Assembly (NCBI GenBank): GCA_003233055.1
Contig: QIKP01000039.1
Span: 1 to 64,000, forward strand
Reading direction: 5' to 3'
Origin: Planctomycetaceae bacterium
GTDB taxonomy: Bacteria; Planctomycetota; Planctomycetia; Pirellulales; Lacipirellulaceae
Length of the DNA stretch: 64,000 bases
In this document: piece after piece, positions 28,306 to 37,839 of the stretch
Layout of the letters: every line of letters begins with the position of its first letter
Position numbering within the stretch: the stretch's first letter is position 1
The notes under the pieces: generated by a model
Told to the model about the DNA's origin: nothing
The model's input: only the letters and a program-made list of their open reading frames with translations
Database searches by the model: none
Made by a program: the position numbers and the translations under genes

Positions 28306-30625
28306 ACTGATTCAGCGAGTACATCAGCACGTTGATCCCTATCCGGCCGGCGTCGGTTTGGGTGTAGCCGCGGCATTCGACCGCTTCATGCTTTTCTAGC
28401 GCGCAGCTCAAGTCGAGCGGCGAGAAAATGACCGCCCAGCGGCCATCGATCTGGATTCCCTCCAGTTGGGGCGCGATCTGCCGAACGCGGGCGGCGAGCG
28501 GGCGGTCGTCGCTCGCGGGTTGCGGGTCACGGATGCTCACGAGGTGCAAGTCGTACGCGCCGAAAGCGGTCGAAAGCAGTGGGTCGTTTGCCGGGATGCG
28601 CTCGATCGGGTGATCGGGCATCACCCGTGCCATCTCGCGACGAAACGCTTTGGTGAACGGACTGCTCGCGCAAATCGAGTCGGCTAGCAACAGGCCACCA
28701 TTTTGAAAGTACGTTTGCAGGTTCTTTCGCTCGGCAGGTGTGAACCGAAAGTCATGCCGGCCATGCATGAAGACAAAATGGTAGCGGAAGAGTTCCTTGC
28801 CTCCCGCGCCGACCAACCGATCGTCCGTCGAGATGCGGAGCTTGATGTCGCCTTGCGAAGCGGTCCGCAACAAGTTGGCCAGCGCGCCGGGCGCGTCGTT
28901 GCACCCTCCGCCATGCCGCAATTTGGCGACTTCGATCACGCCTCGGCCTTGGATCCGATGGGCGGAGTCGGTGGAAAATTCGTCGACAAAACTTTGCTCT
29001 TTCCCCTTCGGCTCGCGATTCGTCGCATAGGTCAGCACGTTGATGCCGATGGTCAGTGCGTCGTCCACATGCTGCTGGATCGCCTTGGGGTAACCCTCTC
29101 GCTGGCCGGGGCGGTTGAGTTCCCAGTAGCAAGAGAGGTCTTCTTCGCAAAGGATCACACAAGTCCGGCACCCATACTCAACGGCCCAAATCTTGCCAAT
29201 GTAGGGCGACTCGGGACGCGTCAGTTTTTCCATCCGCCAGATCGGGTGGCTTGGGCGTAGCTGGCGCAACCGGTACTCCGGTTCGGGGAACATCTTGGCG
29301 ATCAGGTCGCGGAAGCCCGTGCCGAAGGCGTCGGACTTGCGGCAACAGGACTCGGCAAAAAGAAACCCGCCGCGGTCGATGTAGTCGCGAAGTTTCTTCG
29401 CCTGGGCATCGAGCCCTGGTCTCTTACTACCGCTGATGTAGAGCACGGGCGTTTGCAGCAGTTCTTCGACGCTCGCCGTTGCGGGATTCAGAATCTGCCA
29501 AGTCAGGTCGAGGCCCCACTGTTTTTCGGCAAACGTGGTGAGGTTGGCGGCGTCGCGACGATGGTGGTCCCAGTCGTCGCCCCGGCCATGGATTAGTTTC
29601 CCCATCACCACCGGGCGCCGGCCTTTGGAGAGAAACAAGAGCGCCATCGAGGTAACAACATGCGGGTTCGATTCGCCGGTCAACGAGCCTTTCCAGTAAT
29701 GGGCGAGCGGGTCTTGGTGGTTGACCAAGTATTCGGCCCCCTCGCGATACCAATCGCTTTTGCCGATGAGCCGGTGCGCGGTGAGCCGACCGACTCGCTC
29801 GACTCCGTACAGGTAGTAGTAGTGCCACAAGGCCCCTCGTTCGCGAGAGCCTGGGTTACGTTCGACGGAGAAGTGTTTGCCAAGCCAATTCAGGCCGGCT
29901 TGGAGCTCCTTATTGTTTTGGTGAGGTCGGCAGCAGAGGACTCGGCCATCGCGGACCACGGCGTCTCCTTCGTCGACGGCAAGCGACGTGATGACCATCG
30001 CGCCGACGCCGGCGCAGGTCATGCTGCCGGAAGGCGTGTCGCCACGATACTGCCATGAACCATCGGCATTTTGCGAACGTCGCCAGTAGGCGGCAGCCAG
30101 TTTCCAGGTCTCGGGCTTGACCTTCACGCCAACGCGATGCGCTTCGTGCAGCGCGAGTACGGCAAACTGCGAGTTGCTTTTGTCGGCCCCCGCACCAGGA
30201 TACGACCAGCCCCCTGAGCTTGCCCCTTCTTGGATTTGGGTCTTTTCCAGCCAGGCAACACTCCGTTCGATAAGCAAACGATCTCGCTTCGGCTCGGCAG
30301 CACAAAGCGCCATCGTTCGGAGGGCGACGCTGTAGGTTTTCTTGAATTCGTTCGCCCGAAGAGCCCGGAGAGCTTTTTGGATGACCGGTTCGTCCGCTTC
30401 GACCCCGGAATTGAGTAGTGCAAGGGTGCAAATCGCCGTGACACCGCCCGGGTACTGGCCCATATCGGCCCAAGTTCCTCGGGGCGACTGCTCCCGGATG
30501 AGGTAATCTCGCCCTCGGTCGATGGCCGCTAGCACATCGGCAGCGTTGAGTTCCGCCCACGCAGGGCTGGCAGTTGTGCCGATGGAAGCGAACGCAAGGA
30601 TTAGGGCGGCACTAAGATTCCGCAT
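28304..30625 (-). CDS. Prenyltransferase/squalene-oxidase repeat protein with C-terminal DUF4159 domains
   Basis: Signal peptide; IDRGRDYLIREQSPRGTWADMGQYPGGVTAICTLALL, alpha/alpha-barrel repeats, then FRYHFVFMHGRHDFRFTPAERKNLQTYFQNGGLLLADSICAS (DUF4159). Confidence 0.85.
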   Translation of the reverse strand: MRNLSAALILAFASIGTTASPAWAELNAADVLAAIDRGRDYLIREQSPRGTWADMGQYPGGVTAICTLALLNSGVEADEPVIQKALRALRANEFKKTYSVALRTMALCAAEPKRDRLLIERSVAWLEKTQIQEGASSGGWSYPGAGADKSNSQFAVLALHEAHRVGVKVKPETWKLAAAYWRRSQNADGSWQYRGDTPSGSMTCAGVGAMVITSLAVDEGDAVVRDGRVLCCRPHQNNKELQAGLNWLGKHFSVERNPGSRERGALWHYYYLYGVERVGRLTAHRLIGKSDWYREGAEYLVNHQDPLAHYWKGSLTGESNPHVVTSMALLFLSKGRRPVVMGKLIHGRGDDWDHHRRDAANLTTFAEKQWGLDLTWQILNPATASVEELLQTPVLYISGSKRPGLDAQAKKLRDYIDRGGFLFAESCCRKSDAFGTGFRDLIAKMFPEPEYRLRQLRPSHPIWRMEKLTRPESPYIGKIWAVEYGCRTCVILCEEDLSCYWELNRPGQREGYPKAIQQHVDDALTIGINVLTYATNREPKGKEQSFVDEFSTDSAHRIQGRGVIEVAKLRHGGGCNDAPGALANLLRTASQGDIKLRISTDDRLVGAGGKELFRYHFVFMHGRHDFRFTPAERKNLQTYFQNGGLLLADSICASSPFTKAFRREMARVMPDHPIERIPANDPLLSTAFGAYDLHLVSIRDPQPASDDRPLAARVRQIAPQLEGIQIDGRWAVIFSPLDLSCALEKHEAVECRGYTQTDAGRIGINVLMYSLNQ

Positions 30626-30875
30626 GGCGATTTCCTCTTGCGTGATCGATTGGAAGGCGACTCGCGGACCGGACGATAAGTATCGTACGCTACGGTAGTT
30701 GCATCAGCAAACGGGCGGTTGCGGAGATTGCCGCAAACAGCCAGCCGCCGTAGAATGATCTCGCGAAGAGGCAAGCGATCGACCGATCGTTGGCGTCGGT
30801 CGTTTAGGTCGGTTGCTTGCGTCGGTCGTTGGCGTTTTTGCGAAGCAGCGAAGCACAGGAACAAGGAAAAATCGC

Positions 30876-31916
30876 TTGAGCACCACCGCCGGTAAAACAC
30901 GTAACCTGGGCGATATTCTCCAGGAGTTTCGCCAGCATCGCCTTGTGATGCAGCAGGAATTGCAAAAGATCATCATCGGGCAAGACCTGGTGATCGAGCA
31001 GCTCTTCGCCGCCATCTTTACGCGAGGGCACTGCCTCTTGGAAGGGGTGCCCGGGCTGGCGAAGACGCTGATGGTGAGCACGCTCTCGCAAATCCTGGAC
31101 CTCGACTTCAAGAGGATTCAGTTCACGCCCGACTTGATGCCTTCGGACATCACCGGGACCAACGTCCTGGAAGAAGACGACCAGGGGCGGCGGAACTTTC
31201 GATTTGTCGAGGGGCCGATCTTTACCAACATCCTCCTTGCTGACGAAATCAATCGCACCCCGCCAAAGACTCAAGCCGCGCTGCTCCAAGCGATGCAAGA
31301 GCGCCAAGTGACCGTCGGCCAAGAGACCTACGACTTGCCCGCCCCGTTTTTCACCATCGCCACACAGAACCCGATCGAGCAGGAAGGGACCTACCCGCTT
31401 CCCGAGGCGCAGCTCGACCGGTTCATGTTTAACATCAAGATCGACTACCCGTCGCTCAGCGAAGAGGAGCGAATCCTCGCGGCGACGACGCGTGGCGAGA
31501 AGCCGACGGTGAACAAGGTCCTTTCGTCCCGGGCGATCTTGAATTTGCAAAAGCTGGTCAGTTCGGTCGCCGTGAGCGAATACATCATCCAGTACGTCGC
31601 GTCGCTCGTGCGCGCCACGCGCCCTCGCGACGACTCGGCTCCGCAGTTTGTCAAGGATTTGGTCGAATGGGGTGCGGGCCCGCGCGCGGGGCAGTTCCTC
31701 ATCCAAGGGGGCAAAGCGCTCGCCGCCATGGATGGCCGATTTAGCGTGTCGATCGACGACGTGCAAAAGGTTGCCATCCCCGTCCTACGACACCGAGTCA
31801 GCACCAATTTCCAGGCCCAGGCCGAAGGGATGACGACCGAAGACGTGGTCAACCGATTGGTCAAGGAAATCCCGACCCCGGAAATTCCGAAGTTTGCGGA
31901 CAGTGGAGGGCAGTAA
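30876..31916 (+). CDS. MoxR-family AAA+ ATPase
   Basis: LLEGVPGLAKTLMVSTLSQ, RIQFTPDLMPSDITGTNV, DEINRTPPKTQAALLQAMQERQVT; in-frame TTG at 30876 likely start. Confidence 0.95.
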   Translation: MSTTAGKTRNLGDILQEFRQHRLVMQQELQKIIIGQDLVIEQLFAAIFTRGHCLLEGVPGLAKTLMVSTLSQILDLDFKRIQFTPDLMPSDITGTNVLEEDDQGRRNFRFVEGPIFTNILLADEINRTPPKTQAALLQAMQERQVTVGQETYDLPAPFFTIATQNPIEQEGTYPLPEAQLDRFMFNIKIDYPSLSEEERILAATTRGEKPTVNKVLSSRAILNLQKLVSSVAVSEYIIQYVASLVRATRPRDDSAPQFVKDLVEWGAGPRAGQFLIQGGKALAAMDGRFSVSIDDVQKVAIPVLRHRVSTNFQAQAEGMTTEDVVNRLVKEIPTPEIPKFADSGGQ

Positions 31917-32176
31917 GCCGTGGATGGTGAAGAGCGAGTGAAGGTGGAAGGAGTGACGGTGGAAGTATGACCGCAGAGAACGCGGCGAGGGAGCAGGAGG
32001 AACGCGAATCGAAACGAATCGCTGCAAAAGGGCGTTCACTCTTCGTCCGATTTGTGGTTCACTCTTTCGACTCGTGAACGGTTACCTTTTTCCTTGGCGC
32101 CTTTGCGAGAGACTTTTTTTGGTTGCGGCCGTGGCTGCGCTAAGTTCTTCGTGCCTTCTGTGGTTAATAAAAATCG

Positions 32177-33073
32177 ATGGCCACCGCCGAACAGTACCTT
32201 AAGCCCGAAGTGATTCGCCATATCTCTCGGCTTGACTTGCGCGCCCAGTTTATCGTCAAAGGTTTCATGCAGGGGATGCATGCGAGTCCGTTTCAGGGGT
32301 TCTCGGTCGAGTTTAGCGAGCACCGCAAGTACACGCCGGGCGACGATCCAGCGGACATCGACTGGCTTGTCTACGCCAAGACCGACAAGTACTACACCAA
32401 GAAGTTCGAGGCCGAGACCAATATCACGGGGTACCTCGCGATGGATTGCAGCCGGAGCATGGCGTACACCTATCGGCAGGATCTCACCAAGTTTGACTAC
32501 TCCATCTGCCTTGCGGCGGCGCTTTGCTATTTGATGGTTCACCAGCACGATCCGGTTGGGCTCGTCACGTTTGGCGAGAAGATCGAAAAATTCCTGAAGC
32601 CGAAGAGCAAGCGTCAGCAGATTGCCAGCGTGCTGTCGGTCCTTGCGAAGCTGGAGCCTTCCGGGAAAACCGACATTGCGAAGAGCCTTACCCAACTCGC
32701 CGCGATGCTCAAGCATGCCAGTTTGATAATGGTCTTTACCGATTTGCTTGGCGACACCGATGAGACGATCGCCTCGCTCCGGCAGCTTCGGCATGGTGGG
32801 AACGACGTGATTCTTTTCCACATCCTGGACGAGGCGGAAGTCGCCTTTCCGTTTAACGGGCTCGTGGAACTCGAAGAACCTGAGACGCATGACAAGCTGG
32901 AAGTCGACGCCGACAATTTCCGAAGCGATTACTTGGAAGAAGTCGCGGCCTTCCGTGAGCGCTACCGTGCCGAGTGCTTCCAAAGCGGGATCGACTACGT
33001 CCCATTGGATACCAGCATGCCGTTCGACAAAGCACTGACCGAGTATTTGGTGATGCGTCGCGGAAGAGCGTAG
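32177..33073 (+). CDS. DUF58 domain-containing protein
   Basis: GMHASPFQGFSVEFSEHRKYTPGDDPADIDWLVYAKTDKYYTKKFEAETN, MDCSRSM. Confidence 0.93.
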   Translation: MATAEQYLKPEVIRHISRLDLRAQFIVKGFMQGMHASPFQGFSVEFSEHRKYTPGDDPADIDWLVYAKTDKYYTKKFEAETNITGYLAMDCSRSMAYTYRQDLTKFDYSICLAAALCYLMVHQHDPVGLVTFGEKIEKFLKPKSKRQQIASVLSVLAKLEPSGKTDIAKSLTQLAAMLKHASLIMVFTDLLGDTDETIASLRQLRHGGNDVILFHILDEAEVAFPFNGLVELEEPETHDKLEVDADNFRSDYLEEVAAFRERYRAECFQSGIDYVPLDTSMPFDKALTEYLVMRRGRA

Positions 33074-33175
33074 CAAGTGAGCCGGGTCGTCCCCGACCCC
33101 GGTGGCATTCGCATTGATTTCATAACCTGGCTCGCTACGACCTGGCTCACCTCACCACGACGAACTTTTGCATCC

Positions 33176-35320
33176 ATGTCCTTTCTCACTCCAGCATTAC
33201 TTGGCGGAATGGCGCTCATGGCTTTGCCCATCGTGCTGCACCTGGTGATGCGCCGTGAGCCGAAGAAGGTGGAATTCCCCGCGTTGCGATTTGTTCGTGC
33301 CCGGCAATCGACCAACCAGCACCGGTTGCAATTGCGGCACTGGCTGCTGCTCGCATTGCGGTGCCTGTTTGTGTTGCTGCTGGCGCTCGCGCTGGCGAGG
33401 CCCGTGCTGCGAGGGTCGGGACTCTTGGGAGGGGGCGATGCGGGGCTAGCGGCGGCGCTGGTCTTCGACACCTCTCCTCGGATGCAGTATCGCCAAAAGA
33501 ACACCACCCGACTCGACGCCGCGAAAGAAATGGCCGGCTGGTTGCTGGAGCAACTTCCGGCCAAGGCCCAGGTCGCCATCGTCGATCCGGGCCGTGCGCG
33601 ACGGGCCAAGCTGGCCGACCGCGATCGGGCGATCCTCCGCACCGAGCGGCTTCACCTCTCCGCTGCCACTCCCTCTCTGGCCGATGCGATCGCCGATGCG
33701 ATCGGTCTTGTCCACGAACGGCCCGACCACCGTCGCGAGGTCTATGTCTTCACCGACTTGGCCGAAGTGGTTTGGAACGATACGGCGTTGGCTCGCATTG
33801 GCGAGTCGCTCGATGCGGCGAAGGGAGTAAATCTCTACTTGGTCGACGTTGGTGTTCTCCAACCAGGGAATGTCGGCCTCGGCGCGGTCGAGCTCTCCGC
33901 CGAGCATTTGGCGACGGGCGAGCCGCTCACGCTGCAAACCAACCTCCACCGCACCGGGGCTGTCGGCTCTGGCAACGTGAAGGTCGAACTCTGGGTTGCC
34001 GGCGCCGATCGCCAGCCGGAGAAACGGGGCGAACGATTCGTCGACTTCGACGCGCCGGGCGACGCGACGACCAACGCCATCGAGTTCCCCCTTGCGGGCC
34101 TTGGTCCCGGTCTGCATCAAGGTTCCTTGCGCGTGCTCGGCGACGACCCGCTCCCGATCGACAACCGACGGTACTTTACCATCCATGTGGAGACGCCGCC
34201 GCGGCTTCTTCTTGTCGGTCGCAGCGACAAAAGCCGACTGCTGCTACGCGAAGCGCTCGCCCCTCGTTCCCTTGCGCAGACCGCCGCGCCACGTTTCGAG
34301 TGCGAATCGATCGACCTTGATCGGCTCTCGGCCAGACAACTCGCCACGTTCGATGCGGTGGCGCTCGTCGATCCTTCCTCCCCTTCGAACAAAGCATGGC
34401 GACAACTGTCGGACTTCGTGCAATCGGGCGGCGGGCTGGCGATTTTTTTAGGGCGCAACGCCGTCGGGCACTTGGATCATTTCAACGGCCCCGCAGCAAG
34501 GCTCCTGTTGCCAGGCCAACTCAAGTGGGTTTCTAGCACCCCCCGGTACTTGCAACCGAGGAGCTACGAACACCCGGTACTGAAGGGGCTGGCCGACATC
34601 GGTTCGGCGACTCCCTGGCCAGCGTTCCCCGTTTTCAAGAGCTGGCAACTCGGCACGCTCGACCCGACCGCAGTGGTGGTTGCCCGGTTTGCGGATGGTT
34701 CGCCAGCGATTGTCGAAGGGATGTTTGGTTCGGGACGCGTGTTGCTCATGGCGACGTCCGTTTCCGATTCAGCCAGCGGTGCCCCGTGGAACCTGCTGCC
34801 GACCAACCCCGACCCATGGCCCTTCCTCGCGCTGGTCGAGGGAATGGCCGACTACTTGGTCGGTGCCGACCATCGTCCTCTTAACTTCGCATCGGGCCGC
34901 GTCGCGTCGCTCCCACTCCCGCGAGGAAGCAACCTGGCAACCTACGTACTGATCCCTCCCACGAGCGACCCGTTGCCGCAAAGTCTTGCTCCGGGACAAA
35001 CGGAGATCGTCATCACCAGTACCGACGAAGTCGGCAACTATCGCGTTACGTCGGGTGGCCAAGGGGCCAGGCTTAATCGCGGGTTTACCGTGAATGCTTC
35101 CGGTGATGTCGGGCGTCTCGACCGCGCCGCATCCCGTACTATCACGGAAAGCTTGGGAAAAGACCGCGTCAAAATTTCCCGCCAACGCCAAGAACTCGCC
35201 AGCACCATCGACGTCGGTCGTGTCGGGCGAGAGCTTTACCCTTGGATCATCGTCCTGGTGGCGATCGCTTTTGGCTGCGAACAATGGCTGGCCGATCGAT
35301 TTTATGGAGAAAGGAATTAG
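33176..35320 (+). CDS. BatA-domain (N-terminal double-TM) / VWA-like membrane protein
   Basis: MSFLTPALLGGMALMALPIVLHLVMRREPKKVEFPALRFV (BatA N-terminus), VWA-like region, C-terminal TM. Confidence 0.88.
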   Translation: MSFLTPALLGGMALMALPIVLHLVMRREPKKVEFPALRFVRARQSTNQHRLQLRHWLLLALRCLFVLLLALALARPVLRGSGLLGGGDAGLAAALVFDTSPRMQYRQKNTTRLDAAKEMAGWLLEQLPAKAQVAIVDPGRARRAKLADRDRAILRTERLHLSAATPSLADAIADAIGLVHERPDHRREVYVFTDLAEVVWNDTALARIGESLDAAKGVNLYLVDVGVLQPGNVGLGAVELSAEHLATGEPLTLQTNLHRTGAVGSGNVKVELWVAGADRQPEKRGERFVDFDAPGDATTNAIEFPLAGLGPGLHQGSLRVLGDDPLPIDNRRYFTIHVETPPRLLLVGRSDKSRLLLREALAPRSLAQTAAPRFECESIDLDRLSARQLATFDAVALVDPSSPSNKAWRQLSDFVQSGGGLAIFLGRNAVGHLDHFNGPAARLLLPGQLKWVSSTPRYLQPRSYEHPVLKGLADIGSATPWPAFPVFKSWQLGTLDPTAVVVARFADGSPAIVEGMFGSGRVLLMATSVSDSASGAPWNLLPTNPDPWPFLALVEGMADYLVGADHRPLNFASGRVASLPLPRGSNLATYVLIPPTSDPLPQSLAPGQTEIVITSTDEVGNYRVTSGGQGARLNRGFTVNASGDVGRLDRAASRTITESLGKDRVKISRQRQELASTIDVGRVGRELYPWIIVLVAIAFGCEQWLADRFYGERN

Positions 35321-35390
35321 CGATGCCGGCGTCTCCTTCCTCGGTCGTAGAAATCGGGTCGGAATGACCCAAAGGTAGTCCCCCTACTTC

Positions 35391-37712
35391 ATGCACCTCA
35401 CCTACCATCCCGTTGGCGGCTATGGGTTCGTGGCGATGATCGCCGCGTTGCTGCTGGTGCTCCTTGCGCGCGTCGGGCCGCAGCATGTCGAGCTACCTTT
35501 CGGGCGCAAGCTGACGCTGAAGATGCTGCGAGTTGGTGCGATCTTGCTACTGATCATCGCGATGCTTCGCCCGACGTTTCAGTTCACGCGATCGGTACCG
35601 CAAGACGCCACCCTGCTGGTGCTGATCGACCGCTCGCGCAGCATGCAGGTCGAGGATTCCCTCGACAACCGATCCCGCTGGGACGCGGTAAAACTGGTGC
35701 TGGGCGAAGCGTCGGACCATTTTGAGTCGATGAGCGACCACTGGACCGTTACCCCCTACACCTTCGCCGAAACCCTCGACCCCCTGGCGGGCTCGCTTCA
35801 GCGGGCCGGTGCATCTCCTCCAGGTCGTGCGATGGAAGCCCTCTCCCCCACGGGCGACCAATCGGCACTCGGTGCCGCACTCCAGGAACTCCTCGAGCGC
35901 GAGGGGGACGAGCGGCTTCGTGGCCTGCTCCTCCTCAGCGACGGTGCCCAGCGCGCCGTACCGCCACTTGATGCGGCTCCGCAACTCGTCGCCCGGCAGT
36001 TTGCCGCCGAGTCGATCCCGATCTACACCTTCTGTTTCGGTCAATCGGGCGGTAGCGACCGTGCCGACCTCGCCATCGAAGACATGCTCAGTAGCGGTGC
36101 CATCTTTGCCGGCGCCCCGATGCGAGTCACGGGACAACTACGGGCCGTAGGGTACGCCAACCGCTTGGCCAAAGTGCAATTGCTGTGGGAAAACGAGGAA
36201 GGCGAAATGGAAGTCGTCGACACCCTACAGCAAACAATCGCCCTCGCCGATAGCCGGACACCCTTGTCGCTGAGCCACACGCCCGAAATTCCCGGCGAGT
36301 ACAAGTTGACGCTCCGGGTCGTTGCGCCCGAGGGAGAGCTCATCACCACCAACAACGAAGCGAGCACGTTTGTCACGGTTCGCGAGGGGGGGATCCAGGT
36401 CCTCTACCTGAGCGGTGCGACCCGAATCCGTGGCGGGCCTGGTCTGGAGCAACGATTCGTCCGAAGCACCCTGGCCGAGTCCCCCGACTTGCTCGTCACC
36501 CGCCGAGTGATGAACTACCGACGGACCCGGATCGACTTTCGCAAGGAATTTCAGCCCGAAGGGTACGATGTGGTGATGCTCGACAATGTCGACAAGGACG
36601 CGATGAACAGCGAAAGCTGGAAGGCCCTGGCCGATCGAGTTCGTGCGGGGACAGGGCTCTACATGGGGGGCGGGTTTCATAGTTTCGGGCCGGGTGGTTT
36701 TCGTACGTCGCCTCTCGCCGCGGTGCTGCCGATCGGCATTGGACCAGCCGAGCGACAGAACTTTCGCGACTCGCTGCGCGACGACGTGCATGTCGCGGGT
36801 CCCCTTAAAATGCAACCGACCGATCCGCTCGGCATGGCGCACCCGATCATGCAACTCGCCTCGAGCGGGAAATTGCTCCCGGTCTGGCGCGAACTCCCAC
36901 CGCTTGACGGCGCGAATCTTTTTTCAAAAAACCGCCTCAAGCCCAACTCACAGATTCTCGCCGAAACGGCGGACGCCCATCGCCGTCCGCTCCTGGTGGC
37001 GGGCCAAGCGGGCGCGGGACGGACGCTTGCCTTTGCGGGTGACTCGACCTGGCGTTGGCAACTCGAGGGCAAGGGCGATGCGCACCGGCGATTTTGGCGA
37101 CAAGTGGTGCTCTGGCTTGCAAAAAAAGAGGGCCAACCCGAAGGCGATGTCTGGATCGATCTCGCCATGCGCCGGGTGAGCCGGGGCGGACGAATCGACG
37201 TCGAAGTCGGATCGTCCCTTGCTCCCCCCTCAGGAGCCAATGACAGCAGCGGAGCCCCCATTGAACTGCAAGTATCGATCCTCGACCCTGCCGGCAACCG
37301 CCAGTCACTCGCCACGGTAGCCACGGCCAAAGGCAGCCGCACGGGGACTTTCACCGCCACCGACCAGATGGGCGACTACGTGGCGGAAGTCGTTGCCAGC
37401 CGTGAAGGCAAGGAGTTGGGCCGGGCCCGCGCAAGGTTCCTCGTGCCAACACAAGATCTGGAACTCGACCGCCCTGGTGCCGAGCCCGCACTGCTCGCTG
37501 GCCTTGCCCGAATCACCGAAGCGGCAGGCGGCCAATCTTTCGCCCCCGAGGAGCTACCGCAATTAATTCGTGAACTCGCCAACGAACCACCCGAAGTAAG
37601 GACCGAAGTGATCGAGCGGCAAACCTACTGGGACAAGTGGCCCTTCTTTTTGCTCTTCGTCGGACTGGTTGGCGCGGAATGGTTTCTCCGCAAGCGATGG
37701 GGGTTGGTTTAG
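35391..37712 (+). CDS. VWA / glutamine-amidotransferase-like membrane protein
   Basis: TLLVLIDRSRSMQVED (MIDAS-like DxSxS), GLYMGGGFHSFGPGGF, terminal TMs. Confidence 0.85.
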   Translation: MHLTYHPVGGYGFVAMIAALLLVLLARVGPQHVELPFGRKLTLKMLRVGAILLLIIAMLRPTFQFTRSVPQDATLLVLIDRSRSMQVEDSLDNRSRWDAVKLVLGEASDHFESMSDHWTVTPYTFAETLDPLAGSLQRAGASPPGRAMEALSPTGDQSALGAALQELLEREGDERLRGLLLLSDGAQRAVPPLDAAPQLVARQFAAESIPIYTFCFGQSGGSDRADLAIEDMLSSGAIFAGAPMRVTGQLRAVGYANRLAKVQLLWENEEGEMEVVDTLQQTIALADSRTPLSLSHTPEIPGEYKLTLRVVAPEGELITTNNEASTFVTVREGGIQVLYLSGATRIRGGPGLEQRFVRSTLAESPDLLVTRRVMNYRRTRIDFRKEFQPEGYDVVMLDNVDKDAMNSESWKALADRVRAGTGLYMGGGFHSFGPGGFRTSPLAAVLPIGIGPAERQNFRDSLRDDVHVAGPLKMQPTDPLGMAHPIMQLASSGKLLPVWRELPPLDGANLFSKNRLKPNSQILAETADAHRRPLLVAGQAGAGRTLAFAGDSTWRWQLEGKGDAHRRFWRQVVLWLAKKEGQPEGDVWIDLAMRRVSRGGRIDVEVGSSLAPPSGANDSSGAPIELQVSILDPAGNRQSLATVATAKGSRTGTFTATDQMGDYVAEVVASREGKELGRARARFLVPTQDLELDRPGAEPALLAGLARITEAAGGQSFAPEELPQLIRELANEPPEVRTEVIERQTYWDKWPFFLLFVGLVGAEWFLRKRWGLV

Positions 37713-37724
37713 GTCGTTGTCTAG

Positions 37725-37781
37725 CCGACAAGCTACGTCTTGTCGGTTATGTTGGACCTCCGACGAGACGTAGCTCGTCGG
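37725..37781. repeat. Two oppositely oriented REP-like hairpins (CCGACAAG-CTACGT-CTTGTCGG and CCGACGAG-ACGTAG-CTCGTCGG)
   Basis: 37725-37746 and 37760-37781; first copy is a compensatory stem variant. Confidence 0.88.
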
Positions 37782-37839
37782 CTACTGTATCTAAAACCTG
37801 AGTGTCGTGACACGACCGTACCACTTATACTAAACGCCC

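Noticed and set aside
28304-30625. Hopanoid/terpene biosynthesis gene
   Set aside because: Repeat fold only; C-terminal DUF4159 and absence of the squalene-hopene cyclase DXDD catalytic context argue against a true cyclase.
32036-33076. 346-aa - strand ORF
   Set aside because: Antisense to the DUF58 gene.
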